A DNA stretch of 64,000 nt, taken from assembly GCF_001499855.1 (NCBI RefSeq), contig NZ_LQIK01000012.1, forward strand, positions 310,001 to 374,000, given 5' to 3'. This stretch comes from Mycobacterium sp. GA-0227b. Its GTDB lineage: Bacteria > Actinomycetota > Actinomycetes > Mycobacteriales > Mycobacteriaceae. The notes below the pieces were generated by a model that had not been told where the DNA came from, searched no databases, and saw only the letters and a list, made by a program, of their open reading frames with translations. The translations under genes were made by a program, and so were the position numbers. Positions 17,208 to 27,100 of this stretch are shown here, piece by piece (within the stretch, counting starts at the first letter, position 1; every line of letters begins with the position of its first letter).

Positions 17208-18626
17208 TCAGCCGGCGTCGTCGTCTCCGTTGTCTTCTCCGTCGGGACTCTCGCCGCCTTCGTCATCGTGTCCGTCGTCGGGGATGAGGTAGCGCTGGGG
17301 GTGGTGATAGTTGTTGACGCGGGCTTGGCCGGTGTCCAACTGTGGTGGTGGTAGCCATTCGGTGCGGCCGTCTTTGCGTTTTCGGGTGCGCCACCCACCG
17401 GGCTTGACCGCCCGGTTGTCGGTCGGGCACGCCAACGTCAGCTCCGTGATGTCGGTCCGGCCGCCCGCAGCCCAGTCCGCGCCGGCATGGTGCACCTGGG
17501 AGTGATACGCCGGCGCCGTGCACCCCGGGCGGGTGCACCCACGCTCGCGAGCAAAGAGCATCAACCGCTGCGCCTTGGACGCCAACCGCCGGCCCCGCCC
17601 CAGATACAGCGGTTCTTCGGTGTGCTTGTCGAACACCGCCAGATACGGATAGGCGTGCGCGGCCAGTCGGATCACATCAGCCATCGGCACCAACGTTCCG
17701 CCGCCGGTGACAGCGTGCCCGGCCGCTGACTGCAGATCCTGCAGCGTGGCGGTGATGATCATGGTGGCAGGCAAACCGTTATGGCTGCCCATTCGGCCCG
17801 AGGCCAAAAGATCGCGGCACATCGCGCCGAGCGCGTCGTGGTTGCGCTGTGCGGCCGTGCGGGTGTCCGAGGACACGGCCTCCTCGGCCGGTTCGCCGTT
17901 CACACACGGGTTCCCGTCTGCGGGGTTGTTCATTCCCGGGGCGGCGGCCTTGGCGAAAACGGCCTCCAGCGCCGCACTCGTCGCCGGATCGAGCAGCCCG
18001 TGCAGCTCGCGCATCCCGTCGCTATGCTGCGCACCAAGTTTCAGCCACCGCTTGCGGGTCCGCAGCTCATCGGAGAACTCTCCGTCCTGATCGAGCAGAT
18101 AAGCCAACCGGTCGGCGGCCCTGCGCAACTCCTCGGGGGTGTGCTTGGCCGCCAGCTCGGCCAACTGCGCCTCAGCGGCCTCGCGCACGTCAAAGCCCAC
18201 CGAACGAGGAATCTTCTTGTCGAAGAACGTGCGGATGATTCGCACGTGCTCGGGTCCGATCACCCCACGTTCCACCGCCGTCGCGGTGTGCGCCAGCACC
18301 GGCTCCAACACCTCACCGGACATCGTCTGCCGTGGCGCCAACTCCTTGGCCTCGCCCACCCGCCGATTGGCATCGGTGGCAGAGATGCGCAACAGCACCT
18401 CCAACGCCTTGGCCACACTGCCGGCCCCCAGTTCTGCGACCGGTGCCCGCTCGAGTTCGGCGACCAACCGGTGCCCCACCGCCGCCTGCGCCCGCGCCAA
18501 TGTCTCCCACTGCGCCGCCACTGCAAGCTGCTCCGTGGTGCTCAGCGCGTCGAACGATTCGGCCAGCAATCCGGTCAACTCGCGGCTCATCACCGCGATC
18601 CGCTCACCGATCCGCTCCACCGACAT
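17208..18626 (-). CDS. DUF222-HNH protein of the 13E12 repeat family
   Basis: A 472-residue protein with the long helical DUF222 region (about residues 20-330) and a C-terminal HNH nuclease domain: ERGCTRPGCTAPAYHSQVHH followed by ACPTDNR, with paired Cys and His residues expected to bind zinc. The tail is very acidic (EGGESPDGEDNGDDD). Members of this family are multi-copy in mycobacteria, and one copy in M. tuberculosis is the attachment site of prophage phiRv1. A perfect LexA box lies 3 bases from the start codon, so this copy should be DNA-damage inducible. Its cellular role is unknown. Confidence 0.9.
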   Translation of the reverse strand: MSVERIGERIAVMSRELTGLLAESFDALSTTEQLAVAAQWETLARAQAAVGHRLVAELERAPVAELGAGSVAKALEVLLRISATDANRRVGEAKELAPRQTMSGEVLEPVLAHTATAVERGVIGPEHVRIIRTFFDKKIPRSVGFDVREAAEAQLAELAAKHTPEELRRAADRLAYLLDQDGEFSDELRTRKRWLKLGAQHSDGMRELHGLLDPATSAALEAVFAKAAAPGMNNPADGNPCVNGEPAEEAVSSDTRTAAQRNHDALGAMCRDLLASGRMGSHNGLPATMIITATLQDLQSAAGHAVTGGGTLVPMADVIRLAAHAYPYLAVFDKHTEEPLYLGRGRRLASKAQRLMLFARERGCTRPGCTAPAYHSQVHHAGADWAAGGRTDITELTLACPTDNRAVKPGGWRTRKRKDGRTEWLPPPQLDTGQARVNNYHHPQRYLIPDDGHDDEGGESPDGEDNGDDDAG

Positions 18627-18628
18627 AC

Positions 18629-18644
18629 TCGAACACTAGTTCGA
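18629..18644. promoter_or_regulatory. LexA (SOS) box
   Basis: TCGAACACTAGTTCGA matches the mycobacterial SOS box TCGAAC-N4-GTTCGA at all 12 defined bases. It lies directly upstream of the 13E12 start codon. 13E12 family genes are known LexA targets in M. tuberculosis. Confidence 0.9.
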
Positions 18645-18707
18645 ACCACCGACAGATCCGCCCCGGCTTGTGACTAATGAAACCACTGTGCCGCAAGGGA
18701 TTACAGG

Positions 18708-19571
18708 CTACTGCTGGACAGTCTCCTCGGCCAGGGCGACCAGTGCCGCCCGGACGACCTCCGGTCGCTCGTCGACGACGAAATGACTCGCGTCGACCAT
18801 CGAGACGGTGTAGTCCTCCGCGTTGGCCGTCTCCTCCGCGACGAGTGACGGATGCACGGCGTCATCGCCCGACCCGAACACGCAGCGGATCGGCACCGTG
18901 GCCCGCGGCGGGGCGGGCGCCCTGGCCGCGGCGGGCAATTCGCGAAGCAGGAACGTGCGGTAGGTGTCCCGGCCGGTGCGGGCAACGACGGGATCGCGGA
19001 AGCGGTCGACATAGACGCGCGCGGTTTCGGGGTCGAGTTCGGACGCGATCCGGAACACGCGCGCCACGAAGTCGGTGCGCCGCTGCAGCGGGGAACCGAT
19101 CGTGGCCAGCGGCACCTGGTACCAGAGTCGCCACAGATGCGGCGCGAGCACTTTCGGACTCACCCACGGGTGCGCCATGTTCATCGGCAGATAGCCGTCG
19201 AAGCGCTCCGGCGCGCCGAGCACCATGCGGTACCCGACGAACGCGCCCCAGTCATGGCCGACCAGCAGCACCCGGTCGAGCCCGAGCGCATCGAGCAGCG
19301 CCAGCACATCGGCGGCGACGTCGTCCTTGGCCCACCGGTGCGGCGCGGGCCCCGACCAGCCGTAGCCCGGCAGGTCCGGCGCGATGATCCGTAGCCCGGC
19401 GGGCGGGTCGGCCAGCAGATCCCGATACACCCAATGATGTTGCGGCCAGCCGTGCAACGCCACGACGGGACGCCCGTCGGCGGGACCGGCTTCGGTGACG
19501 TGGAAGCGCACACCGCGGGCGTCGACGAACGATCGTCGCGCTCCTTCGATCGGAGGCGGTTCAGCGGTCAT
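18708..19571 (-). CDS. Epoxide hydrolase-like alpha/beta hydrolase
   Basis: A 287-residue alpha/beta hydrolase. HGWPQ (oxyanion motif HGxP), GYGWSG and the nucleophile elbow GHDWGA, with aspartate in place of serine, are the marks of epoxide hydrolases and dehalogenases; the late histidine is in DASHFVVDERP. It likely opens epoxides of lipids or xenobiotics in the cytosol. The start ATG at 19571 has TATAGT 8 bases upstream, so the message may be leaderless or nearly so. It is divergent from the acyl-CoA synthetase gene. Confidence 0.85.
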   Translation of the reverse strand: MTAEPPPIEGARRSFVDARGVRFHVTEAGPADGRPVVALHGWPQHHWVYRDLLADPPAGLRIIAPDLPGYGWSGPAPHRWAKDDVAADVLALLDALGLDRVLLVGHDWGAFVGYRMVLGAPERFDGYLPMNMAHPWVSPKVLAPHLWRLWYQVPLATIGSPLQRRTDFVARVFRIASELDPETARVYVDRFRDPVVARTGRDTYRTFLLRELPAAARAPAPPRATVPIRCVFGSGDDAVHPSLVAEETANAEDYTVSMVDASHFVVDERPEVVRAALVALAEETVQQ

Positions 19572-19611
19572 AACCGCCGACTATAGGCTGCCGCCGCGCT
19601 ACCGTGCCGAT

Positions 19612-21492
19612 ATGGCCGGATACCGAACTCTGTTCGACGCCAGCATCGCCGATCCAGCAGCATTCTGGGCCGACGCCGCCCGTGCGGTCACGTGGACCCG
19701 CGAGCCGAAGCAGGTCCTCGACGACTCCAATCCGCCGTTCTACCGCTGGTTCGCCGACGGCGAGCTGAACACCTGCGCCAACGCACTCGACCGCCACGTC
19801 GAACAAGGCCGCGCCGACCAGCCCGCGCTGATCTACGACTCGCCCGTCACCGGTTCGCAGCGAACCTACACATACCGCGAATTACTCGATGCGACAGCAC
19901 GTTTCGCGGCGGCCCTGCGCCGCCTCGGCGTCGGCAAGGGCGACCGCGTCGTCATCTACATGCCGATGGTGCCCGAGGCGGCGATCGCGATGCTGGCGTG
20001 CGCCCGACTCGGTGCGATCCACTCGGTGGTGTTCGGCGGATTCGCCGCACACGAACTCGCGGCCCGCATCGACGACGTCCGCCCGTCTGTGGTCGTCTCG
20101 GCATCGTGCGGTGTGGAGCCGACGCGGACCGTCGAATACAAACCGATGCTCGACGCGGCGCTGCAGATCGCCGAGCACAGCAGCGTGAGTTGCGTGATCC
20201 TGCAACGCGACCAATGTCGTTGCGAGTTGGTGGAGAACCGCGATCACGACTGGCATGAACTGATGGCCACCGACGACAAAGCCGAACCCGTGCCCGTCGC
20301 CGCCACCGATCCGCTGTATGTGCTCTACACCTCCGGAACCACCGGCAAGCCGAAGGGCATCGTCCGCGACAACGGGGGACATGCCGTCGCGCTGCTGTGG
20401 AGCATGCGCAACATCTACGACACCCATCCCGGCGACGTGTTCTGGGCCGCTTCCGACGTCGGCTGGGTGGTCGGCCACTCCTACATCGTCTACGGGCCGC
20501 TGCTGCTCGGCGCGACAACCGTGCTCTACGAAGGCAAACCCGTTGGCACGCCGGACGCCGGCGCGTTCTGGCGCGTCGCCGCCGAGCACGGCGTGAAGAC
20601 CATGTTCACCGCGCCGACGGCGATCCGCGCCATCAAGAAGGAGGACCCCGACGGCCTGCATGTCGGCAAGCACGACCTCTCGGCGCTGCGGTATCTGTTC
20701 CAGGCCGGTGAACGCCTCGACCCCGGCACCTATTACTGGGCCTCGGAGAAACTCGGGGTTCCGGTGGTCGACCACTGGTGGCAGACCGAGACCGGATGGT
20801 CGATCGCCGCCAACCCGATGGGTGTTGAGCCGCAACCCATCAAGCCGGGCTCGGCCGCGCTGGCGATGCCCGGATACGACGTCCGGATCCTGCGCCCGGA
20901 CGGCTCGGAGTGCGAGCCGAACGAGGAGGGGGCGATCTGTGTCAAGCTGCCGCTGCCGCCGGGGACCCTGCCGACGCTGTGGGGTGCCGACGACCGTTAC
21001 GTCGCGTCATACCTGTCGGCGTATCCCGGCCACTACCTCACCGGTGACGGCGGATACGTCGACGAGGACGGCTTCCTCTTCGTGATGGGACGGACCGACG
21101 ACGTGATCAACGTCGCCGGGCACCGGATGTCGACGGGGTCGGTCGAGGCCGTCCTGGCCGCCCATCCTGCGGTCGCCGAGTGTGCAGTCATCGGCGTGAG
21201 CGACGAGATCAAGGGCCAGGTGCCGCGCGGCTTCGTCGTACTCAAGGCCGGCGCCAAGGCCGACCGGTTGGCTGAGGAGCTGGTCGAGGCGGTACGGCAG
21301 AACATCGGCGCGGTCGCCAGCTTGAAGGTCGTCGACGTCGTAGCGGCGTTGCCCAAGACCCGCTCCGGCAAGATTTTGCGCAAGACCATGCGGGGCATCG
21401 CCGAGGGTCGAGACGAGCCGGTCCCCTCGACGATCGAGGATCCCGCGGTGCTCGACGCGCTGAAGCCGATCTTGCGCGGCGGTGCCGCTTAG
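19612..21492 (+). CDS. prpE: Propionyl-CoA synthetase-like acyl-CoA ligase
   Basis: A 626-residue AMP-forming synthetase, the normal length for PrpE/AcsA. The P-loop LYTSGTTGKPKG, the WWQTETGW motif, the hinge region YLTGDGGYVDEDGF and the C-terminal acetylation-site motif PKTRSGKILRK are all present. The N-terminal FYRWFADGELNTCANALDRHV is typical of PrpE. It activates propionate or acetate to the CoA thioester, useful for odd-chain or cholesterol-derived carbon. The frame is open from 19495, but ATG 19612 is chosen: the upstream part overlaps the divergent gene, and TACCGT lies 6 bases before this ATG, as in leaderless mycobacterial messages. The exact substrate is inferred. Confidence 0.85.
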   Translation: MAGYRTLFDASIADPAAFWADAARAVTWTREPKQVLDDSNPPFYRWFADGELNTCANALDRHVEQGRADQPALIYDSPVTGSQRTYTYRELLDATARFAAALRRLGVGKGDRVVIYMPMVPEAAIAMLACARLGAIHSVVFGGFAAHELAARIDDVRPSVVVSASCGVEPTRTVEYKPMLDAALQIAEHSSVSCVILQRDQCRCELVENRDHDWHELMATDDKAEPVPVAATDPLYVLYTSGTTGKPKGIVRDNGGHAVALLWSMRNIYDTHPGDVFWAASDVGWVVGHSYIVYGPLLLGATTVLYEGKPVGTPDAGAFWRVAAEHGVKTMFTAPTAIRAIKKEDPDGLHVGKHDLSALRYLFQAGERLDPGTYYWASEKLGVPVVDHWWQTETGWSIAANPMGVEPQPIKPGSAALAMPGYDVRILRPDGSECEPNEEGAICVKLPLPPGTLPTLWGADDRYVASYLSAYPGHYLTGDGGYVDEDGFLFVMGRTDDVINVAGHRMSTGSVEAVLAAHPAVAECAVIGVSDEIKGQVPRGFVVLKAGAKADRLAEELVEAVRQNIGAVASLKVVDVVAALPKTRSGKILRKTMRGIAEGRDEPVPSTIEDPAVLDALKPILRGGAA

Positions 21493-21528
21493 CCCGCGCA
21501 GACATCGTCATATCGGCATATATTCGTT

Positions 21529-21566
21529 GTTACGCCCGTGATTTCGCCGTCGCGAACGGGCGTCAC
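21529..21566. promoter_or_regulatory. Inverted repeat upstream of the Cys-rich peptide
   Basis: Arms GTTACGCCCGT and ACGGGCGTCAC pair at 10 of 11 positions around a 16-base centre, between the stop of prpE and the start of the metallothionein-like gene. It could end the prpE message or bind a metal-responsive regulator. Confidence 0.45.
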
Positions 21567-21587
21567 AACACGAGGAGTTGATCCGCG

Positions 21588-21704
21588 ATGCCCACCTCTC
21601 CTAAGCCTGCGGCCAAGGCCAAGACGGGCTGTACCTGCAACTGCCACAAGTGCGATCAAGGTCATCACTGCGGAAACGCGCCCAACTGCTACGTCAGGAA
21701 GTAG
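21588..21704 (+). CDS. Metallothionein-like cysteine-rich peptide, 38 aa
   Basis: A 38-codon frame starting ATG and ending TAG, with six cysteines (positions 15, 17, 19, 22, 28, 34) and three histidines (20, 26, 27) in its second half, after a Lys/Ala/Pro start. The TGCTCNCHKC cluster of CxC and CxxC pairs is a metal-thiolate pattern. GAGGAG (21572-21577) lies 10 bases before the ATG. It does not look like M. tuberculosis MymT. A role in binding Zn, Cu or Cd is inferred from composition only. Confidence 0.6.
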   Translation: MPTSPKPAAKAKTGCTCNCHKCDQGHHCGNAPNCYVRK

Positions 21705-21773
21705 CTGCCGAATCCGCGTTTGCCTCGCCTTTCCCCGGGTAGTTCTCGGCTCACCTCGAGGAAAGGAACAACA

Positions 21774-22259
21774 ATGGTCAGCAGTCACCCGCCGGGGCCG
21801 ACGGCGGCATCCCGGTACGGCTCACCTGCGCAAAAGGCCGCCCTCGCCGTCGGTGCAGTATTCCTGCTCGTCGGCATCTTGGGCTTCATCCCCGGAATCA
21901 CCACGAACTACGACACCATGACGTTCGCGGGCCATGATTCCGACGCCCATCTGCTCGGCATCTTCAACGTCTCGATCCTGCACAACATCGTGCACCTGCT
22001 GTTCGGTGTGGCCGGGGTGCTGATGGCGCGCACGTTTTCAGGCGCGCGCGCTTTCCTGGTCGGCGGCGGCGTCATCTACCTGCTGCTCTTCGTGTACGGC
22101 CTGGTCATCGACCATGACAGCGCAGCGAACTTCGTGCCGTTGAACACCGCCGACAACTGGCTGCACCTGGCGCTCGCGGTCGGCATGATCGCGCTCGGTG
22201 TGTTGCTGTCGCGCCACGACATCGACGCGAACACACCGATGAGACGCAACCCCCGCTAG
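21774..22259 (+). CDS. DUF4383 membrane protein
   Basis: A 161-residue protein with four hydrophobic helices: AALAVGAVFLLVGILGFIPGI, the segment after SILHNIVHLLFGVAGVLMA, VGGGVIYLLLFVYGLVI and LHLALAVGMIALGVLL. The GFIPGIT and H-N-I-V-H motifs are typical of DUF4383. ATG 21774 follows GAAAGGAAC; the upstream extension lacks support. It is paired with a second DUF4383 gene 82 bases downstream. Function unknown; related genes often respond to stress in mycobacteria. Confidence 0.8.
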   Translation: MVSSHPPGPTAASRYGSPAQKAALAVGAVFLLVGILGFIPGITTNYDTMTFAGHDSDAHLLGIFNVSILHNIVHLLFGVAGVLMARTFSGARAFLVGGGVIYLLLFVYGLVIDHDSAANFVPLNTADNWLHLALAVGMIALGVLLSRHDIDANTPMRRNPR

Positions 22260-22268
22260 CGACGGCGA

Positions 22269-22289
22269 CGCCCGGTTAACGTCCGGGCG
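22269..22289. terminator. Hairpin between the two DUF4383 genes
   Basis: CGCCCGG and CCGGGCG form a 7-bp perfect stem with a 7-base loop, 10 bases after the first DUF4383 stop. There is no T-run, as is common in actinobacteria. It could end or attenuate the message. Confidence 0.4.
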
Positions 22290-22341
22290 GACGGGGTATC
22301 ACCTGCAGGTCCGTCAATAACGGTCCGGACGGAGGCGAGGG

Positions 22342-22764
22342 ATGGCGAGGGCGCCCAAGTACATGGCTGTGCAGGCGGCAGCGTTGTTCGCGGGCGCCGC
22401 GCTGATCATTCTCGGTGTCCTCGGTTTCATTCCGGGCATCACGCACGACTACGACCGTCTGGACTGGTTCGGCCAGGAATCCGGCGCGCGCCTGTTCGGC
22501 ATGTTCGTGGTGTCGGGAGTGCACAACGCGGTCAACCTGGTGATCGGCGCGCTGGGTTTGGTGATGGCGCGTAGCTACGCCGCGGCCCGGGCGTATTTCC
22601 TCGGCGGCGGCCTGGTGTACATCGCACTGTGGGCTTACGCGTTGAGCGTGGCGCACGCGTTCGACTGGTTGTGGTTCAGTCTGGGCGTCGTCATGGTCAT
22701 CCTCGGGTTGACACTGGCGGGCCAGCGCGACCCGACGAGGCGCCACAGCAGGATTCGCGCCTGA
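22342..22764 (+). CDS. DUF4383 membrane protein, second copy
   Basis: A 140-residue paralogue of the preceding gene, again with four hydrophobic helices and the same GFIPGIT and VHNAVNLVIGALGLVMAR motifs, but without the 20-residue N-terminal tail. GGCGAGGG precedes the ATG. The pair looks like an old tandem duplication. Function unknown. The C-terminus is basic (RDPTRRHSRIRA). Confidence 0.8.
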   Translation: MARAPKYMAVQAAALFAGAALIILGVLGFIPGITHDYDRLDWFGQESGARLFGMFVVSGVHNAVNLVIGALGLVMARSYAAARAYFLGGGLVYIALWAYALSVAHAFDWLWFSLGVVMVILGLTLAGQRDPTRRHSRIRA

Positions 22765-22902
22765 ACTGGCCACCGACGAAAACACAAGAGAACGGCCGGG
22801 TTTGACCCCGCGCCGATCCCACGCCGCGAAGATGCTGTAGCCGGCTGGCCGGCCGGACTCGACGGTCTCGACTGTGCCGCAGCGCATTTCCTGAAAAGTA
22901 AC

Positions 22903-24156
22903 GTGAGCGTTGCATACACATGGTTGTCTGGGTGGGTGAGCACGGCGACCACGCCGGACACCGGCGTTCGACGCACTCTGAACTTGGCCTTGGCCACGTG
23001 GGTCTCCGCCATCAACTTCTGGGCCTGGAACATGATCGGCCCGCTGTCGACCACCTACGCTGCCGACCTGACGCTGAGCAGTGCCGAGGCCTCGATGCTG
23101 GTCGCGACGCCGATCCTGGTCGGCGCGCTCGGCCGGATCGTCGTCGGGTCGCTCACCGACCGGTTCGGCGGCCGCGCGATGTTCATCGCGATCTCGGTGA
23201 TCTCGATCGTGCCGGTGCTGGCGGTCGGCGCCGCAGGGTCGGCCGGGTCCTACCCGATGCTGCTGGTGTGCGGGTTCTTCCTGGGCATCGCCGGCACCGT
23301 CTTCGCCGTCGGCATCCCGTTCGCCAACAACTGGTATGACGCGTCGCGGCGCGGGTTCGCCACCGGCGTCTTCGGGATGGGCATGGTGGGCACCGCGCTG
23401 TCGGCGTTCTTCACCCCCCGGTTCGTCGGCTGGTTCGGGCTGTTCCCCACCCACGTCATCATCGCGGTCGCGTTGGCGCTCACCGCCGTCCTGTGCCTGG
23501 TGCTCATGGGCAACTCACCGACATTCGCGCCGAACACCGACCGGGTGCTGCCCAAGCTGAAGGCGGCCGCGAAACTGTCGGTCACCTGGGAGATGTCGTT
23601 CCTCTACGCGATCGTGTTCGGCGGGTTCGTGGCGTTCAGCAACTACCTGCCGACCTACATCAAGACGATCTACGGCTTCTCCGCGGTTGACGCGGGCGCG
23701 CGCACCGCGGGCTTCGCGCTGGCCGCCGTGCTCGCCCGGCCCGTGGGCGGGGCGCTGGCCGACCGTTTCGCGCCGAAGTACGTGGTGCTGGCGTCGTTCG
23801 GCGGCACCGCGCTGATGGCGCTCATCGCCATGCTGCAGCCACCGCCGGACGTGTTGTCGGCGGCCACCTTCATCACACTGGCGGTCTTCCTCGGTATCGG
23901 CACCGGCGGCGTGTTCGCGTGGGTCGCGCGTCGCTCGCCGCGGAACTCTGTCGGCTCGGTCACCGGAATCGTCTCGGCCGCAGGCGGTTTGGGCGGCTAC
24001 TTCCCGCCGTTGGTGATGGGATCGACCTACGACGCCGCCGAGAACGACTATTCGGTCGGGCTGGTCCTGTTGGTGGCGACCGCGCTGATCGCGTTCGGTT
24101 ACACCGCACTGCGGCTACATGCCCACGAGCCGCAACCCGAGGAGGCGCCAAGGTGA
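22903..24156 (+). CDS. narK: NarK-type nitrate/nitrite transporter (MFS)
   Basis: A 417-residue MFS protein with about twelve hydrophobic helices. FWAWNMIGPLSTTYA in the first helix, the loop VGSLTDRFGGRAM, and the nitrate-signature glycine segment SAAGGLGGYFPP in the second half identify the NarK/NasA family. It sits in the inner membrane and exchanges or imports nitrate/nitrite. GTG 22903 is used; GTG 22936 is an alternative. Its stop overlaps the narG start (GTGA, 24153-24156), so it is the first gene of narKGHJI. I see no clear DosR box in the 138 bases upstream. Confidence 0.9.
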   Translation: MSVAYTWLSGWVSTATTPDTGVRRTLNLALATWVSAINFWAWNMIGPLSTTYAADLTLSSAEASMLVATPILVGALGRIVVGSLTDRFGGRAMFIAISVISIVPVLAVGAAGSAGSYPMLLVCGFFLGIAGTVFAVGIPFANNWYDASRRGFATGVFGMGMVGTALSAFFTPRFVGWFGLFPTHVIIAVALALTAVLCLVLMGNSPTFAPNTDRVLPKLKAAAKLSVTWEMSFLYAIVFGGFVAFSNYLPTYIKTIYGFSAVDAGARTAGFALAAVLARPVGGALADRFAPKYVVLASFGGTALMALIAMLQPPPDVLSAATFITLAVFLGIGTGGVFAWVARRSPRNSVGSVTGIVSAAGGLGGYFPPLVMGSTYDAAENDYSVGLVLLVATALIAFGYTALRLHAHEPQPEEAPR

Positions 24157-27100
24157 CCATCACGCCGCACATCGGCGGTCGGGTCGAGGAACTGCTCGAG
24201 CGCAGCGGTCGGTTCTTCACCCCCGGCGAGGCCTCCGCCGACGGGCGCACCGTGCACCGCCGTGGCGGCCGCGAAGGCGACATCTTCTACCGCGACCGGT
24301 GGAGCCACGACAAGGTCGTCCGCTCCACCCACGGAGTCAACTGCACCGGGTCGTGCTCGTGGAAGATCTACGTCAAGGACGGCATCATCACCTGGGAGAC
24401 GCAGGAGACCGACTATCCGTCGGTCGGGCCGGACCGCCCGGAGTACGAACCGCGGGGCTGTCCACGCGGGGCCGCGTTCTCCTGGTACACCTATTCGCCG
24501 ACGCGGGTGCGCTACCCGTATGCGCGCGGGGAACTGGTGCAGATGTACCGCGAGGCCAAGGCGCGGCTGTCCGACCCGGTGTTCGCGTGGGCCGACATTC
24601 AGGCCGACCCGGAGCGTCGCCAGCGCTACCAGCGTGCGCGCGGCAAGGGCGGCCTGGTGCGGGTGAGTTGGGCCGAGGCCACCGAGATGATCGCGGCGGC
24701 GCACGTCCACACCATCAAGCAGTACGGGCCCGACCGGGTGGCGGGATTCTCGCCGATTCCGGCGATGTCGATGGTGTCGTTCGCCGCGGGCTCGCGGTTC
24801 ATCGAACTGCTCGGCGGCGTGATGACGTCGTTCTACGACTGGTACGCCGACCTTCCGGTGGCCTCGCCGCAGGTTTTCGGCGACCAGACCGACGTACCGG
24901 AGTCCGGTGACTGGTGGGACGCGTCGTATCTGATGATGTGGGGCTCCAACGTGCCGGTGACCCGAACGCCGGACGCGCACTGGATGACCGAGGTGCGCTA
25001 CCGCGGCACGAAGGTCGTCAGTGTCAGCCCCGACTACGCCGACAACACCAAGTTCGCCGACGAGTGGATGCCGTGCGCAGCGGGCACCGACGGCGCGTTG
25101 GCGATGGCGATGGGCCACGTCGTGCTATCGGAATTCTTTGTTCAGCAAAGGGTTCCGTTCTTCGTCGACTACGTGCGCAAGTTCACCGACCTGCCGTTCC
25201 TGGTCAAGCTCGAGGAGCGCGACGGCACGCTGGTCCCAGGCAAGAACCTGACCGCGGCCGACCTCGGCGGCGAGCCGGCGGCGCAGGAGAACGCGGCGTT
25301 CAAACCGGTGCTGCTCGACGGGGCGACCGACAGCGTCGCGGTGCCACAGGGCTCATTGGGCTTCCGCTTCGGGGACGACGGAATCACCAAGTGGAACCTG
25401 GAACTCGGCGACCTGGTGCCGGCGTTGACGGTGCTGAGGGCCGAAGGCGATGAGGCGGCGGAGGTTTCGTTGCCACGCTTTGACACCTTCGACGGACGCG
25501 GCGAGACCCTGACCCGCGGCGTGCCGGTGCGACGGGTCGGTGAACACCTGGTGTGCACGGTGTTCGATCTGATGCTGGCGCAGTACGGCGTGGCCCGGCC
25601 CGGGCTGCCCGGCGACTGGCCCACCGGTTACGACGATCCCAGCCGGCCCTACACGCCGGCCTGGCAGGAGCAGATCACCGGAGTGGCTGCGGCTCAAGCG
25701 ATCCGGATCGCCAAAGAGTTCGCCCGCAACGCCGAGGAGTCCAACGGCCGGTCGATGATCATCATGGGCGCAGGGATCTGCCAGTGGTTCCACGGTGACG
25801 CCACCTACCGCGCGGTGCTGGCACTCGTGTTGCTCACCGGTGCGATGGGACGCAACGGCGGCGGCTGGGCGCACTACGTCGGGCAGGAGAAGTGCCGGCC
25901 GGTGACGGGCTGGTCGGCGTTGGCGATGGGCACCGACTGGTCGCGACCGCCGCGGCAGGTGCCCGGCACCTCTTACTGGTACGTCCACACCGACCAGTGG
26001 CGTTACGACGGTTACCGCGCCGACGCGCTGTCCAGTCCGCTGGGCCGCGGCCGGTTCCGCGACCGGCACACCATGGATGTCCTCGCCTCGTCGGCGGCGA
26101 TGGGCTGGAGCCCGTTCTATCCGCAGTTCGACCGCTCCAGCCTCGACGTGGCCGACGACGCCCACGCCGCCGGGCAGGACGTCGCGACCTACGTCACCGA
26201 GCAACTCGCCGAGGGTCGGCTCAAGCTCGCGGTCACCGACCCCGACAACCCAGTGAACTGGCCGCGGGTGCTGTCCGTCTGGCGGGCGAACCTGCTCGGC
26301 TCGTCGAGCAAGGGCAACGAGTACTTCCTGCGTCACCTGCTCGGCACCGACTCCAACCTACAGGCGGAGCCGACGCCGGAATCGGTGCGGCCCAACGACA
26401 TCGCGTGGACTCCGGACATCCCGGAGGGCAAGCTCGACATGCTGATGTCGATCGACTTCCGGATGACCTCGACCACGTTGCTCTCGGATGTGGTGCTGCC
26501 CGCGGCCACCTGGTATGAGAAGCACGACCTGTCGAGCACCGACATGCACCCCTACGTGCACGCGTTCACCCCAGCCGTCGACCCGCCGTGGGAAACGCAT
26601 TCCGACTTCGAGGCGTTCGGTGCCATCGCGCGGGTGTTCAGCGGGCTGGCGGCCAAGCACCTCGGTGTGCGCAGCGACGTGGTGATCGGCGCGCTTCAAC
26701 ACGACACCGCCGGCGCGATGGCCTATCGCGGTGGGACCGAAAGCGATTGGCGCACCACCGGGGAGACACCGGTGCCCGGTAAGACCATGGGCCCGCTGGC
26801 GGTGGTCGAACGCGACTACCCTGCGGTCGCCGAGAAGTGGGCGACGCTCGGACCGCTCGTCGAGCGCCTGGGCCTGACGACCAAGGGGGTCACCGTCCAC
26901 CCCGACGAGGAAGTCGAGCAGCTCGCGGCCAGGTTCGGGGTGATGAACTCCGGTCGGGCCGAGGGCCGGCCGGCGATCAACACCGCCGAGCGGATGGCCG
27001 AGGCGATCCTGACGCTGTCCGGGACAACCAACGGACGCCTGGCCGTGCAGGGGTTCCGCGAGCTGGAGCGCCGGACCGGGCGGCGCCTGGTGCATCTGGC

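Noticed and set aside
19882..20835. 317-codon minus-strand frame opposite prpE
   Set aside because: It lies wholly antisense to a well-supported synthetase and is His/Arg-rich, a typical shadow in high-GC DNA.
22765..22902. DosR box upstream of narK
   Set aside because: Only scattered GACC/GGGT strings; no GGGAC-N4-GTCCC-like core.
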